Shown here: piece by piece, positions 17,109 to 26,446 of the stretch
Numbering within the stretch: the first letter of the stretch is position 1
Layout of the letters: each line of letters opens with the position of its first letter
NCBI GenBank assembly: GCA_022822135.1
Contig: JAJECH010000055.1
Span: 1-64,000 of the forward strand
Direction of reading: 5' to 3'
DNA length: 64,000 nt
Source of the DNA: Pseudomonadales bacterium
Lineage (GTDB): Bacteria > Pseudomonadota > Gammaproteobacteria > Pseudomonadales > Azotimanducaceae
The notes under the pieces: model-generated
Database searches by the model: none
What the model was told of the DNA's origin: nothing
What the model saw: the letters and a program-made list of their open reading frames with translations, nothing else
Program-made: the position numbers and the translations under genes

Positions 17109-17744
17109 TCAGAATTCTCCCGCGCTTATATAAAACTCGATGATGGCCTGTTTCCCCTCAGCATTGAGCGTCTCATACTTCTGTTGCATCTTCGAGGACA
17201 TTCTGCGGGACCCGTCGTCAAAGTTCCTGAATTCACCTTCAAGATATTCTCGCCATTGTCCGGCCATCAGTGCGTGATCCGACTCCTGGACACTTCCACC
17301 GTTGATATGACACTTGTTGCACTTCACTTTATGTAGTCTTGCGCCTTCGGCTGCTAGTTTCCGATCGTAATCCTGTTCAATCGGTGTCCAGGTCTGCTGG
17401 GAGTAATACAACGCGATTGCTTCGAGTTCTGACTGTGAGAAGGTCTCAATGACCTCGACCATATCAGTTTCTGTACCGTCATCCAACTGAATGCTCCGTG
17501 CTTTACGGAAGTTATGCTCGTAGGTCGTCAGCAGGTCGAGAATCGCACTCTCTGAAAAACCGCCTATAGAAGGAATAGAAGGTGTTTCACTGACCCCTTT
17601 ATCGCCATGGCAAGTACCGCATTCTCTCTCTGCTATCTCGGCAATTTCCGTCCCGTCCGCGTGCGTCGCTTGCAACCACAAGCTTGCCAAAACGACGGAA
17701 AGAAAAATAGGAAAAAGACGATGAAGTGTGTTCGAACTAGACAT
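17109..17744 (-). CDS. Di-haem c-type cytochrome (cytochrome c4/c553-like)
   Basis: The ATG at 17744 gives about 211 residues with a clear signal peptide (SVVLASLWLQATHADG). A longer frame back to 17795 adds a poor N-terminus. There are two CxxCH motifs (CGTCH near the N-terminus and CNKCH about 120 residues later), each with a plausible distal Met (MSS/MAG region). The two-domain layout is that of cytochrome c4-like periplasmic shuttles. As the first gene of the operon with the decahaem cytochrome and porin, it probably passes electrons between inner-membrane enzymes and the outer-membrane conduit. Confidence 0.85.
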   Translation of the reverse strand: MSSSNTLHRLFPIFLSVVLASLWLQATHADGTEIAEIAERECGTCHGDKGVSETPSIPSIGGFSESAILDLLTTYEHNFRKARSIQLDDGTETDMVEVIETFSQSELEAIALYYSQQTWTPIEQDYDRKLAAEGARLHKVKCNKCHINGGSVQESDHALMAGQWREYLEGEFRNFDDGSRRMSSKMQQKYETLNAEGKQAIIEFYISAGEF

Positions 17745-17854
17745 GACGTTCGCTCGATGTGTGCGCGAGACGACACATAACACTGTAGCGTACACAGATA
17801 GGCGTTCGTTGATGCTGCGACATATTAGAAATTATCAGTTGCTTTCAGGTACTG

Positions 17855-17885
17855 ATATGCCGTCTTACTCGAAGTACCGGCATAT
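17855..17885. promoter_or_regulatory. Perfect inverted repeat in the divergent redox-locus intergenic region
   Basis: ATATGCCG (17855-17862) and its exact reverse complement CGGCATAT (17878-17885) are separated by 15 bases. The repeat lies between the cytochrome operon (minus) and the large haem protein gene (plus), where an operator for both would be expected. It could instead form a hairpin. No clear -35/-10 pair was identified beside it. Confidence 0.45.
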
Positions 17886-18031
17886 TGTCGCGTGTGATAC
17901 GAACGAATTGGTGTAGCTCCGGATGCACGTTCAAATTCAGATCGCGCAGCGCTATATCTCTACTACGCCATTGAAACAATGACTAAGTAGACTTCCAAAC
18001 CCACATTGGGTCCTCCTACTCGACAGCCTCC

Positions 18032-21000
18032 TTGAAGACGAAACTCAGTATCGTCGGTGTTGTGTGCGCTATCGCGGTCACCGCAACGGCTGATGCTCCA
18101 TTCCGCATTGAATCGATCGGCATCGATGGCGCGACGATCGAGTACGAACGCGAACTACAGAGCGAAACTGCAGAGGATCGGAAGATTCAAATGCGTCAGG
18201 CATTGGCGCGCGAAGCGGCGCACGCCAGAATGCCTTCGACGATGTATGCATCGACACCGTCGGATCCTAACGAAGTTCCTCATGTCATGCCTGGGTCGGC
18301 ATCGCAGCTAGATGACTTCGTCGCTCTGGTCATGCCGCGTTATTTGGAGAGCGTATCGGAAGCGGAATCGAAACCGTTTTCAAAACGCTGGGAACGGGTG
18401 ATGAGAACGATCCAGAGCGTTGAACAGTCCCGCACTAATCGAAATATCTCTGGTGAACGGACACGCCCGCAACATCCTGGAAGTGTGCTCGTTGACGCAC
18501 CGGCAGGTGGACTACGAGACTACGCTGATCGATTGGTCATACCTTATTTCCCCGCGGCAGCCGATCCTTCAGACAGGCAAGGCTTGGTGCGGTTGATCAA
18601 TCGATCATCACGTGAAGGAGAGGTAACAATTCAAGCGATCGACGACGCTGGCACCGTTTATGCGCCGTTCACATTCTCGATGGATGCTAAGTCCGCACTT
18701 CAATTGAGCTCGACAGACCTTGAGCACGGAAGTGAGGCAAAGGGACTACGAGTCGGTACGGGACCAGGTCAAGGCGCATGGGTCCTGGCGTTATCGAGCA
18801 CAGTAACGATCGAAGCACACGCATACATTCAAACACCAGACGGATTTCTAACACCGATCAACGATGCCGTCTTGAACGCGGACGACGATGCAACCGTCTT
18901 TTATCCATGGACGTCCACGGAAACAAGCCACCAGGACTTACTTCGGCTCGTGAATCTGAACGCCACACCTGCGGAAGTGTTGATTACAAGAGACGACGAA
19001 CTACGTAGACGAAGCAGCATCGTAACGATCGAGCTGCCAGCCCATCAATCCAGAACCTATCAAGCTCACGAACTCGCAACCGGCGCAGCTCCGGGTATCT
19101 CAGGATTTCTTGATCAGTTTGACGGTACTATGCAGCGATGGGCGATCGAAACCGCACCTGGCGTACTGGCGATGCGTTTTGTGACGAGTAACGCTGGACA
19201 TTTGACGAATGTACCGCGCTTACCGACTGAGACCGGAGCATGGGACATACCTCTCTTCATGTCGGCAGCGGACCCGCTTGGTCGCGAAGGTATGGTGCAA
19301 GTGGTCAATCGTGAAAGTCGAGACGGCACTCTTGCGATTCGAGCGTTTGACGATGCCGGTCGTGCCTATGAAGCGCTGTCGTTATCACTCGACGCGAATG
19401 AAGTCGTTGAAATCGATTCGAACGATTTGGAATTCGGGAATCCGGACAAGGGATTACCTAGCGGTACGGGGTCAGGTCAAGGCGATTGGCGTCTTGAGCT
19501 CTCAAGCGAATTGGATGTCACGGTTCTACCGTTTGTGAGGACGCCGGACGGCTTGTTGACACCGATGCACGACACGGTCTCGAGCACAGACAACCGCTAC
19601 GAGATAGCGTGGTTCAAAGCCGTGGACGATTCAAAGCAAGTCGGTCTGTTGCGACTGAGTAACGCAGGTGCGCAGACGGCGCATGTGTCGATCCAGGGGA
19701 CGGATGATCGAGGCGTGCGGAGAGGAACAACGCAGATAACGATCGCACCGCATACATCTCGCACGCTGACCGCAATGGAATTGGAGTCTGGAAGCGAAGA
19801 CTTGAACGGATCGCTAGGCGACGGGTATGGCGAGTGGCGTCTAGCGATTACAGCCGACGCCTCGATCAATGTCATGAACCTGGTGTCGACGCCGACCGGA
19901 CACTTGTCCAGTCTTTCGAGCTCGGCAACACGGGCTTCGAGCGAAGAAGAGACCGCAGAAAGCGTGTTTGAGTCAGACATTTCGCCGATCGTACAGAACC
20001 AGTGCATTAACTGTCATGTGCGAGGAGGAAGGTCTCAGAATACGAGATTGGTCTTTGTAGGCGATGAGGATCCTGATCACCTAACGAAAAACATGGGGGC
20101 GTTTCAGGCTCTACTTGACGAAGTTGACAACGGCGCGGACTATGTACTGAACAAAATCCAGGGCGTCGGTCATGGCGGCGGCGTTCAGGTCCGCGCGGGG
20201 ACGGACAACTTCACTGCCATGGAACGTTTTCTTGAGTTACTTGGCCAAGAGCCTGTAGAGGGACCGTCGTTAACACCGGAGACACTGTTCGAAAGCGTCG
20301 CGCTGGAGTCGGACCGGCAGACATTAAGACGTGCAGCGATCGTGTTCGCGGGACGCGTGCCGACGAACGAAGAGTACGCAACGCTTACTGAAGACGATGA
20401 ATCGAGTTTACGCACCGCTGTTCGCGGATTGATGCAAGGTCCGGGATTTCATGAGTTCCTCGTTCGCGCAAGTAACGACAGGTTATTTACTGATCGTGAC
20501 TTTCGAATCGTCGACGATGACGGCGACGGCTTTGTTGACTACGCGAGAGCACTTTATGACGCGGGTCTAGATGGACGAGATGCTTACAACGAATTCAAGC
20601 GCGATGCTCAGTATGGATTCCGCAGGGAACCGTTGGAATTGGTGGCGCACGTTGCCGAAAACGATTTGCCGTATACAGAACTACTGACCGCTGACTACGT
20701 GATGGCCAATCCGATGACAGCAATAGCTTACGGTGCGACGACGGAATTCACGAATGAAGAAGACGCGCACGAATTCAAACCTTCGGAAATCGTTACTTAC
20801 CATCGCAGATGCGATGGCTACAAGGTAGAACGTGCTGATTTAGGTTACATTGTGGTAGACGCCGGCCCATGTTCGACCGAATACCCGCATGCGGGACTCT
20901 TAAACAGCAAGGTCTTTTTACAACGTTACCCAACGACAGCGACCAATCGCAATCGAGCGCGCTCCCGATGGACTTACTACCACTTCCTTGGGCTCGATAT

Positions 21001-23197
21001 TGAGAAGTCGGCATCGCGTACAACGGACCCCGTTGCGCTGGCAGATACCAACAACCCGACGTTGGGTAATCCTGCCTGTACGGTGTGCCATTCGGTTCTC
21101 GACCCGGTTGCCGGGGTGTTTCAGAATTACGGGGATGCGGGTTCATATCGAGATCAGCGAGGTGGAATGGATTCGTTGGATCGGTTCTACAAGTACAACC
21201 CATCAGGTCGTAATGATTTTGCGATAGCGCAGCGCTCACTAGAGGATTCGGTCGTCAGCTTGGGGACGGTCCAGTTATTTGCGGACCGTGACAACGAACT
21301 GGGATTGAAGAACCTGCGTACGTTCGAAGACGAGACAAAACTACACCTAGGACTTGGTGAAGTCACATTGACCGACACGAGCGGAAACGTGGTGCATCGG
21401 TATCAGGTCAGCGATGTCGTTAATGAAGAAGACTGCGGGAATGCGTTCGCAGATGGCTACCGGCTCTGGGACTGCCAGAAATTGCTCCCATTACCTTTGG
21501 CAGTGACTCAAACAGGCGAGTACGAAGTTCGCATCGAGGCGTGGGTCATCGAGGCAGGTGAAACCGCTGGAACATTGCAGGTATGGATGCCAGGACCGTT
21601 TTATCGCGAAGGCGATACCTGGTATCGCGACATGCGAGAGCCAGGATTTGGTGAGGATCAACCCGCTGAGGCGCACAACAGCGTGCAATGGCTCGTCGAA
21701 CAAATCGTCGAGGATGAGCGGTTTTCGTTAGCAACGGTAAAGTTCTGGTGGCCTGCCATCATGGGCAGTGAAGTGATTGAGCCGCCTGAAGATGCGAATG
21801 ACGCGGGTTACGAGGCTGCGCTGCTCGCTTCGTCTGCACAAACGCTCGAAGTAGAGCGACTGGCTAAAGCATTCAGCATTGGATTTCAAGACGGCGACGC
21901 GTTCAACTTGAAGGATCTTCTCGTCGAGATTACGCTCAGCCCATGGTTTCGAGCCGTTGCCATTGAAAGTGAAGACGAGTTACAAAGGTCAGCGCTCCTG
22001 AGAGCGGGTGCAAGACGTCTGTTAACGCCGTCTGAGTTGGCGAACAAGACACTGCATCTCACCGGTTTTCAGTGGGGTAGGCACAGAGACCAGTCGTGGA
22101 GCCAACCACACGAGGACAGATTGAGCTTGCTCACCGATCCACAACGAGGGTACGGATTGTTATATGGTGGGATTGACTCTGATGGCATCACCGTGCGTGC
22201 ACGTGACTTAACTTCGACGATGGCCGGCGTTGCACAGAGTCACGCTGCAGAGTCGTCGTGCCCAATCGTCATGCGTGAGCTCTTCTTGCTGCCCGAAGAG
22301 GATCGTCTCCTATTCAACGGGTTTGAACGAAAAATCACGCCAAAGTGGGAATTTGGTAAGACATTTGCGATTGACGCTGCTTCCTGGACCGATAGGGAAA
22401 CGCTGGCACAATCCGGTCATTTGTCCACAGGAATGCACGAAGTCGCAATAACGTTCACCAATAACTTCGACGATGATGACGGTGATCGTAATGTGCGGCT
22501 CTACGAGATTAGAGTCCTAAACGCAAACGACGATGTGGTTCACGAAGCCAGTCTTAAAGATCTAGCGCCAACCGTTGCATCGTCAGGTGCATGCGGCATT
22601 GCGAATGCGTGGAATGAAGACACAGAGGAGCGTGATCACTTTAATCTTCACAGTACGTGTATGCCCGTGGTTGCGGAATTCAATATTGAATCCGAGGGTA
22701 TGCACACCGTTCAAGTAGTCGTCTGGGCGGATCAGCATGGCGACGATCTGGCAGAACTAGAGATTGTTGTGCAATCGGACACAGTGTCGTCGGTCGGTGC
22801 TACTTCGATTCGCGAGCAACTTAGCCGACTATACAGTCACCTGCAAGGAGCGGATGTCGGTACCGATTCCGCGGAAGTTCGAGGCGCGTACGAATTGTTT
22901 GTCAAGGTGTGGGAGTCAAACCTTGACAGTGAACGAGCGGCCGCGGATTTCCGGCATTGGCAAGATATAGAGTGCGATTGGTCGAGAGATCACTACTTCC
23001 TTGATGGGATATTGGAAGATGCTTGGGTGTTTCGCGAGGATTGGGGCGACATGCGCGGACCTAGATATGACTGGGATTGGGACCAGATCGGTTCGTTCTT
23101 TGAAACGGTGGACTTTTCAGATCGACAAGGTTCTGCACGAACGTGGGTCGTTGTGATGGCGTACCTGCTCATGGATTACCGTTATCTGTATCTCTAG
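18032..23197 (+). CDS. Giant secreted di-haem protein with four repeat domains and DUF1592/1588-like region
   Basis: This 1721-residue protein (TTG start) has a signal peptide (VVCAIAVTATADA). Residues ~165-635 hold four repeats of ~115 residues, clearest in the first and third (IPYFPAAADP…GLVRLINR and IPLFMSAADP…GMVQVVNR, each ending in a TPDG-L-TP segment). A haem motif CINCHV follows at ~657. The region ~760-1100 looks like the planctomycete-style cytochrome families (DUF1592/DUF1588), with RRAAIVFAGRVPT and a second haem motif CTVCHS at ~1016. Later parts include RLLTPSELANKT (~1330) and two beta-rich segments resembling carbohydrate-binding modules. It is paired with a DUF1501 gene 9 bases downstream, a pairing common for these families. 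Likely exported to the cell surface or periplasm. Substrate unknown. Confidence 0.7.
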   Translation: MKTKLSIVGVVCAIAVTATADAPFRIESIGIDGATIEYERELQSETAEDRKIQMRQALAREAAHARMPSTMYASTPSDPNEVPHVMPGSASQLDDFVALVMPRYLESVSEAESKPFSKRWERVMRTIQSVEQSRTNRNISGERTRPQHPGSVLVDAPAGGLRDYADRLVIPYFPAAADPSDRQGLVRLINRSSREGEVTIQAIDDAGTVYAPFTFSMDAKSALQLSSTDLEHGSEAKGLRVGTGPGQGAWVLALSSTVTIEAHAYIQTPDGFLTPINDAVLNADDDATVFYPWTSTETSHQDLLRLVNLNATPAEVLITRDDELRRRSSIVTIELPAHQSRTYQAHELATGAAPGISGFLDQFDGTMQRWAIETAPGVLAMRFVTSNAGHLTNVPRLPTETGAWDIPLFMSAADPLGREGMVQVVNRESRDGTLAIRAFDDAGRAYEALSLSLDANEVVEIDSNDLEFGNPDKGLPSGTGSGQGDWRLELSSELDVTVLPFVRTPDGLLTPMHDTVSSTDNRYEIAWFKAVDDSKQVGLLRLSNAGAQTAHVSIQGTDDRGVRRGTTQITIAPHTSRTLTAMELESGSEDLNGSLGDGYGEWRLAITADASINVMNLVSTPTGHLSSLSSSATRASSEEETAESVFESDISPIVQNQCINCHVRGGRSQNTRLVFVGDEDPDHLTKNMGAFQALLDEVDNGADYVLNKIQGVGHGGGVQVRAGTDNFTAMERFLELLGQEPVEGPSLTPETLFESVALESDRQTLRRAAIVFAGRVPTNEEYATLTEDDESSLRTAVRGLMQGPGFHEFLVRASNDRLFTDRDFRIVDDDGDGFVDYARALYDAGLDGRDAYNEFKRDAQYGFRREPLELVAHVAENDLPYTELLTADYVMANPMTAIAYGATTEFTNEEDAHEFKPSEIVTYHRRCDGYKVERADLGYIVVDAGPCSTEYPHAGLLNSKVFLQRYPTTATNRNRARSRWTYYHFLGLDIEKSASRTTDPVALADTNNPTLGNPACTVCHSVLDPVAGVFQNYGDAGSYRDQRGGMDSLDRFYKYNPSGRNDFAIAQRSLEDSVVSLGTVQLFADRDNELGLKNLRTFEDETKLHLGLGEVTLTDTSGNVVHRYQVSDVVNEEDCGNAFADGYRLWDCQKLLPLPLAVTQTGEYEVRIEAWVIEAGETAGTLQVWMPGPFYREGDTWYRDMREPGFGEDQPAEAHNSVQWLVEQIVEDERFSLATVKFWWPAIMGSEVIEPPEDANDAGYEAALLASSAQTLEVERLAKAFSIGFQDGDAFNLKDLLVEITLSPWFRAVAIESEDELQRSALLRAGARRLLTPSELANKTLHLTGFQWGRHRDQSWSQPHEDRLSLLTDPQRGYGLLYGGIDSDGITVRARDLTSTMAGVAQSHAAESSCPIVMRELFLLPEEDRLLFNGFERKITPKWEFGKTFAIDAASWTDRETLAQSGHLSTGMHEVAITFTNNFDDDDGDRNVRLYEIRVLNANDDVVHEASLKDLAPTVASSGACGIANAWNEDTEERDHFNLHSTCMPVVAEFNIESEGMHTVQVVVWADQHGDDLAELEIVVQSDTVSSVGATSIREQLSRLYSHLQGADVGTDSAEVRGAYELFVKVWESNLDSERAAADFRHWQDIECDWSRDHYFLDGILEDAWVFREDWGDMRGPRYDWDWDQIGSFFETVDFSDRQGSARTWVVVMAYLLMDYRYLYL

Positions 23198-23206
23198 GGC
23201 TGGACG

Positions 23207-24511
23207 ATGAAACGACGCACGATACTAAAAGGGCTGCTCGCTGGCTCGGGTGTAGCGGTTTCCGGCTTTCGCATTCCACTTGCGCAGACTTCTGATGACA
23301 CCAGCAAGCTGTTTGTGTTCGTGCAAGCTGACGGTGGTTGGGACCCAACGAGTTTCTGTGACCCGAAAGCGAACACACCAGGCGAACGCGTGATCAACCA
23401 TTGGGCGGAAAACAACGAAATCCAACAGGCAGGCAACATCACATATGCGCCGTTCGCCAACAACGCTTCGTTCTTCGAGAAGTACCACGACCGCATGTTG
23501 GTGATCAACGGGGTCGACGCGCAAACGAACTCCCATACCGTAGGCGTCGTGCATAACTGGAGTGGACGGAATTCAGAAGGTTATCCATCGACGAGTGCGC
23601 TGTTAGCTGCGCATTACGGTAATGAACTCCCGATCTCGTATTTGAGTTTTGGCGGATTTTCGGACACAGGTGGGCAAGTGCGCTACACCCGGCTCAACAA
23701 TCCAGACCTTCTGCGCAACATTGCGCGACCTCAGAAGAGTCGCGACGGTTCGGTTCGAAGCTATCTAGCCGATAACGAATGGCAAGCAATACTTGAACGG
23801 CAAACCGCTGATACTGAGCGATTGATCAGCGAAGACAGCCTCTTGACCGCCGATTTGCGGAATCGCATGTTCTACGGCACTGCGATGGCGACAGTAGATG
23901 CACTCGCGGCGTATGCAGACGCGATCCCCAGCCGGTCTGATCTTGAGCCGCGCGAGCAAAGCGGTGCGATTCCGGAAAGTGGTAGAAACTATAGGAGTAA
24001 TTTGCGTCGCCAGGTGCAGTTGACGGTGCTAGCTTTCAAGAGTGGGGTTTCAGTGAGCGCAGACCTTCGGTTGGGAGGCTTCGACACGCATGCGTACCAC
24101 GATCCCGACCATGAATGGTTGCTGGGCAACCTGACCGATTCAGTTGATTACCTTTGGGATTACGCGGAAGAGCACGGTGTGGCGGACCGGCTCGTTGTCG
24201 TGATGGGATCTGACTTTGGACGAACGAATTTTTACAACGCACAGGACGGTAAAGACCATTGGCCGATCGGCAGCTTCGTTGTCATGGAGAAGAACCAGAC
24301 GTGGACTGATCGTGCATTGGGTGTGACTGACGATTTGCACTTTGCGCAAAAGGTTAATCCGGAGACGCTTGAGCGCGACGACACGAACGGAACGATCATT
24401 TATCCGAAACACGTACACAAGGCATTGCGAGCTTATCTAGGAATCGGAGAGACAGAAGGTTCGCAACGATTCCCTTTCAACAATACGGAGGATTTCGCCT
24501 TCTTTGCCTGA
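23207..24511 (+). CDS. DUF1501 family secreted protein (Tat-type signal)
   Basis: This 434-residue protein begins KRRTILKGLLAGSGV, a twin-arginine-type signal typical of DUF1501 proteins. The mature part starts with the family's strand LFVFVQADGGWD and contains THTVGVVHNWSGR-like and RLVVVMGSDFGRT segments, the latter resembling the alkaline-phosphatase/sulfatase fold found in this family. DUF1501 proteins are nearly always encoded beside DUF1549/DUF1800/DUF1592-type partners, as here. The enzymatic activity of the family is not settled. Export by Tat suggests a folded, perhaps metal-containing, periplasmic protein. Confidence 0.8.
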   Translation: MKRRTILKGLLAGSGVAVSGFRIPLAQTSDDTSKLFVFVQADGGWDPTSFCDPKANTPGERVINHWAENNEIQQAGNITYAPFANNASFFEKYHDRMLVINGVDAQTNSHTVGVVHNWSGRNSEGYPSTSALLAAHYGNELPISYLSFGGFSDTGGQVRYTRLNNPDLLRNIARPQKSRDGSVRSYLADNEWQAILERQTADTERLISEDSLLTADLRNRMFYGTAMATVDALAAYADAIPSRSDLEPREQSGAIPESGRNYRSNLRRQVQLTVLAFKSGVSVSADLRLGGFDTHAYHDPDHEWLLGNLTDSVDYLWDYAEEHGVADRLVVVMGSDFGRTNFYNAQDGKDHWPIGSFVVMEKNQTWTDRALGVTDDLHFAQKVNPETLERDDTNGTIIYPKHVHKALRAYLGIGETEGSQRFPFNNTEDFAFFA

Positions 24512-24708
24512 TTCCTCTTTCATTTGAATCGAATATAGTCAAAGAGTCGATCGGGGCGAGACAATTCATATAGGATACTTCGGAATCGAGTATTGACATA
24601 AATTACATAAATTAACGAGAATTACGGCTCTCCGATGCATTGCTGAACATTCGCTTGCACGTCATAGGAGAAGAACATCAGACCGCATGGATCGATCGGA
24701 GGCCTTTC

Positions 24709-25176
24709 ATGAAACGTCGACCACTTGTCTTACTTGGGTTTGTTGCATCGTTTTTCTTAGGCTGTTCATTGAACTATGCTGTCGATGCAGTAGCCGATGA
24801 TTCTCTTCCCAGCAAGCCAGTCTGGACCGGCGAAGGTAATGACGCAATATCGGGTTTTATGTACGGCGTCTCTTTAGGCTCAGCGTTAGGTACACACAAG
24901 ACCTATGATCTGTTCAAGTACTTAGGTCCAGATTTGCGAGATTTAGCGATCTCGGATTGGCGTGAAGGCAGAGTTTGTACGGGTATCACAGGTATGTTGA
25001 CGGCATACAGGTCTATGAACATGCCACTTTCGTTCAGCGATGATGAAACCGAAGAGAGCGTGGCGTCAGTGTTTTATGGATTGCTCAACGCTAATCAGAT
25101 AGATTGCGAACAAGCAGGTGCATCCTGGGGACTCAACGCAACGCCCAATCAACCGCAGCTACCTTTTCCGAAGTGA
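24709..25176 (+). CDS. Hypothetical lipoprotein
   Basis: The ATG at 24709, preceded by GGAGG at the right distance, gives 155 residues with a lipoprotein signal (FVASFFLGC, Cys near residue 19). The frame is open further upstream, but without signal-like sequence. The mature region contains GFMYGVSLGSALG and a Cys pair (VCTGITG and IDCEQAG), possibly a disulfide. No family is recognised. It overlaps no gene; the next secreted protein starts within 10 bases of its stop, so the two are probably co-transcribed. Confidence 0.6.
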   Translation: MKRRPLVLLGFVASFFLGCSLNYAVDAVADDSLPSKPVWTGEGNDAISGFMYGVSLGSALGTHKTYDLFKYLGPDLRDLAISDWREGRVCTGITGMLTAYRSMNMPLSFSDDETEESVASVFYGLLNANQIDCEQAGASWGLNATPNQPQLPFPK

Positions 25177-25180
25177 TTTG

Positions 25181-25825
25181 ATGTACATCGGTAGCGGGAA
25201 TTACGTGAGAACGAGGCTCATTGCTCTGCTTTCTCTATATGTCATCCTGCTCGCGCAGCCAGGACTTGCAGATCAACAAGCCTGCAAACCCGCTCTTGAA
25301 GCGCTGCAGCTCTACCGACAAGCTGAGTTAAAAGCTTCTAGCGTTTTCATGCCGGCTATTAAAGAACCGGTCACGACATATGCGAAAGCCGTCGTGGAAG
25401 CGGAGGAAACGCATGACGAAATAGTTGACATACTGCGATCGATCGAGGCCAAAGAAGTGACTGAAGTTGCACGGCTAAGGTATGAGGCTCTTGACGGAGA
25501 CAAGCGACTTGAAGATGAGGAAGCAAGGACCGAAGCAAGAAAGCAAGCGCAGCTGGACCACGATAAGGTTGTTACAGACATTCGTAACAAAAGGGAGCTG
25601 GCTTGGTCAGAGTTCACTAAGGCTAAAGAGCGTGCAGAGGCAATTTACCACGAAGCGATCGCAGAACCGAAAGCAATCAGAGACAAGGCGATGGCTACAG
25701 CAAGAGCCACGTTTGTTAAATCTCTTCAAGATTCATGGGCGGGACCCAGGAGCGATGATCCTTCAAAAATGGAGGACATCCTCCTAGAACACGCCAGAGG
25801 TTGTGAAACGACATTCACATACTAG
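25181..25825 (+). CDS. Secreted coiled-coil protein, unknown
   Basis: From ATG 25181 the protein has 214 residues; a GTG at 25205 would give a cleaner signal peptide (RTRLIALLSLYVILLAQPGLA). After the cleavage site come one Cys, a long charged helical region rich in Glu, Lys, Arg and Ala (about residues 50-190) that should form a coiled coil, and a second Cys near the C-terminus (RGCETT). The two Cys could be bridged. No family is recognised. Four bases separate it from the preceding lipoprotein gene. Confidence 0.6.
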   Translation: MYIGSGNYVRTRLIALLSLYVILLAQPGLADQQACKPALEALQLYRQAELKASSVFMPAIKEPVTTYAKAVVEAEETHDEIVDILRSIEAKEVTEVARLRYEALDGDKRLEDEEARTEARKQAQLDHDKVVTDIRNKRELAWSEFTKAKERAEAIYHEAIAEPKAIRDKAMATARATFVKSLQDSWAGPRSDDPSKMEDILLEHARGCETTFTY

Positions 25826-25828
25826 GCT

Positions 25829-25948
25829 ATGCGGATTTGTCTCATCGTGATTTTCTGCGTCTTCGCCGCTTTAGCCGTTTCCGCGGAGGTCGTGAGCTTT
25901 GACTCGAACGAACTCTGGCTTTTACTACCATCAAAGCGGGTCAGTTAG
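25829..25948 (+). pseudogene. Short signal-peptide ORF, probably a truncated secreted gene; rest of gap to 26446 has no supported gene
   Basis: ATG 25829 starts a 39-residue frame consisting of an excellent signal peptide (ICLIVIFCVFAALAVSAE) and only ~20 further residues before TAG 25946-25948. It begins three bases after the preceding stop, so it sits in the same transcription unit. I infer the gene has been cut short. Downstream to 26446, a plus-strand frame around 26200-26300 (VMPEGGSLRVKVLGRFM) looks protein-like but lacks a start. Nothing else is recognisable. Confidence 0.35.
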
Positions 25949-26446
25949 ACTCTATTGAGATCACTTAGGTGGTCAGCGGTGTTAACCCTAGACTCTCTTT
26001 CTAGTGCGTAAATCCAGAGAGTTGCAATATGCGGATGATGCTCGTTAGTCCAAACACGCTTCGTTTGAACGATGTTGGCTTGACGATACGGCTCGAAATC
26101 GCCGACCACGACTCGCTCGATTGCACCCTCGCTGAATTCTCCATTGAACGTCACGCCATGTTCGTTTCGTATGAGACGAATACCATCTATTAAGACGAGC
26201 TAGTCAATGTGATGCCTGAGGGTGGTAGTCTGCGCGTGAAGGTTCTAGGTCGTTTCATGACCGCGACACCCGATGTCCAGCCAACGGGATTTGATTGAGT
26301 CTTATCGTAGACGCTCCAACGGCTGAATTCGTCTGAAATTTCACTGAGAATTGCGAACAGTATCTAGTCATTCACCTGTCAAGGAACGCTACTCCAGGAT
26401 TTCACGTCGCAGTCGTTCGAAAGCAAGTCACCGATCACCGAAGACG

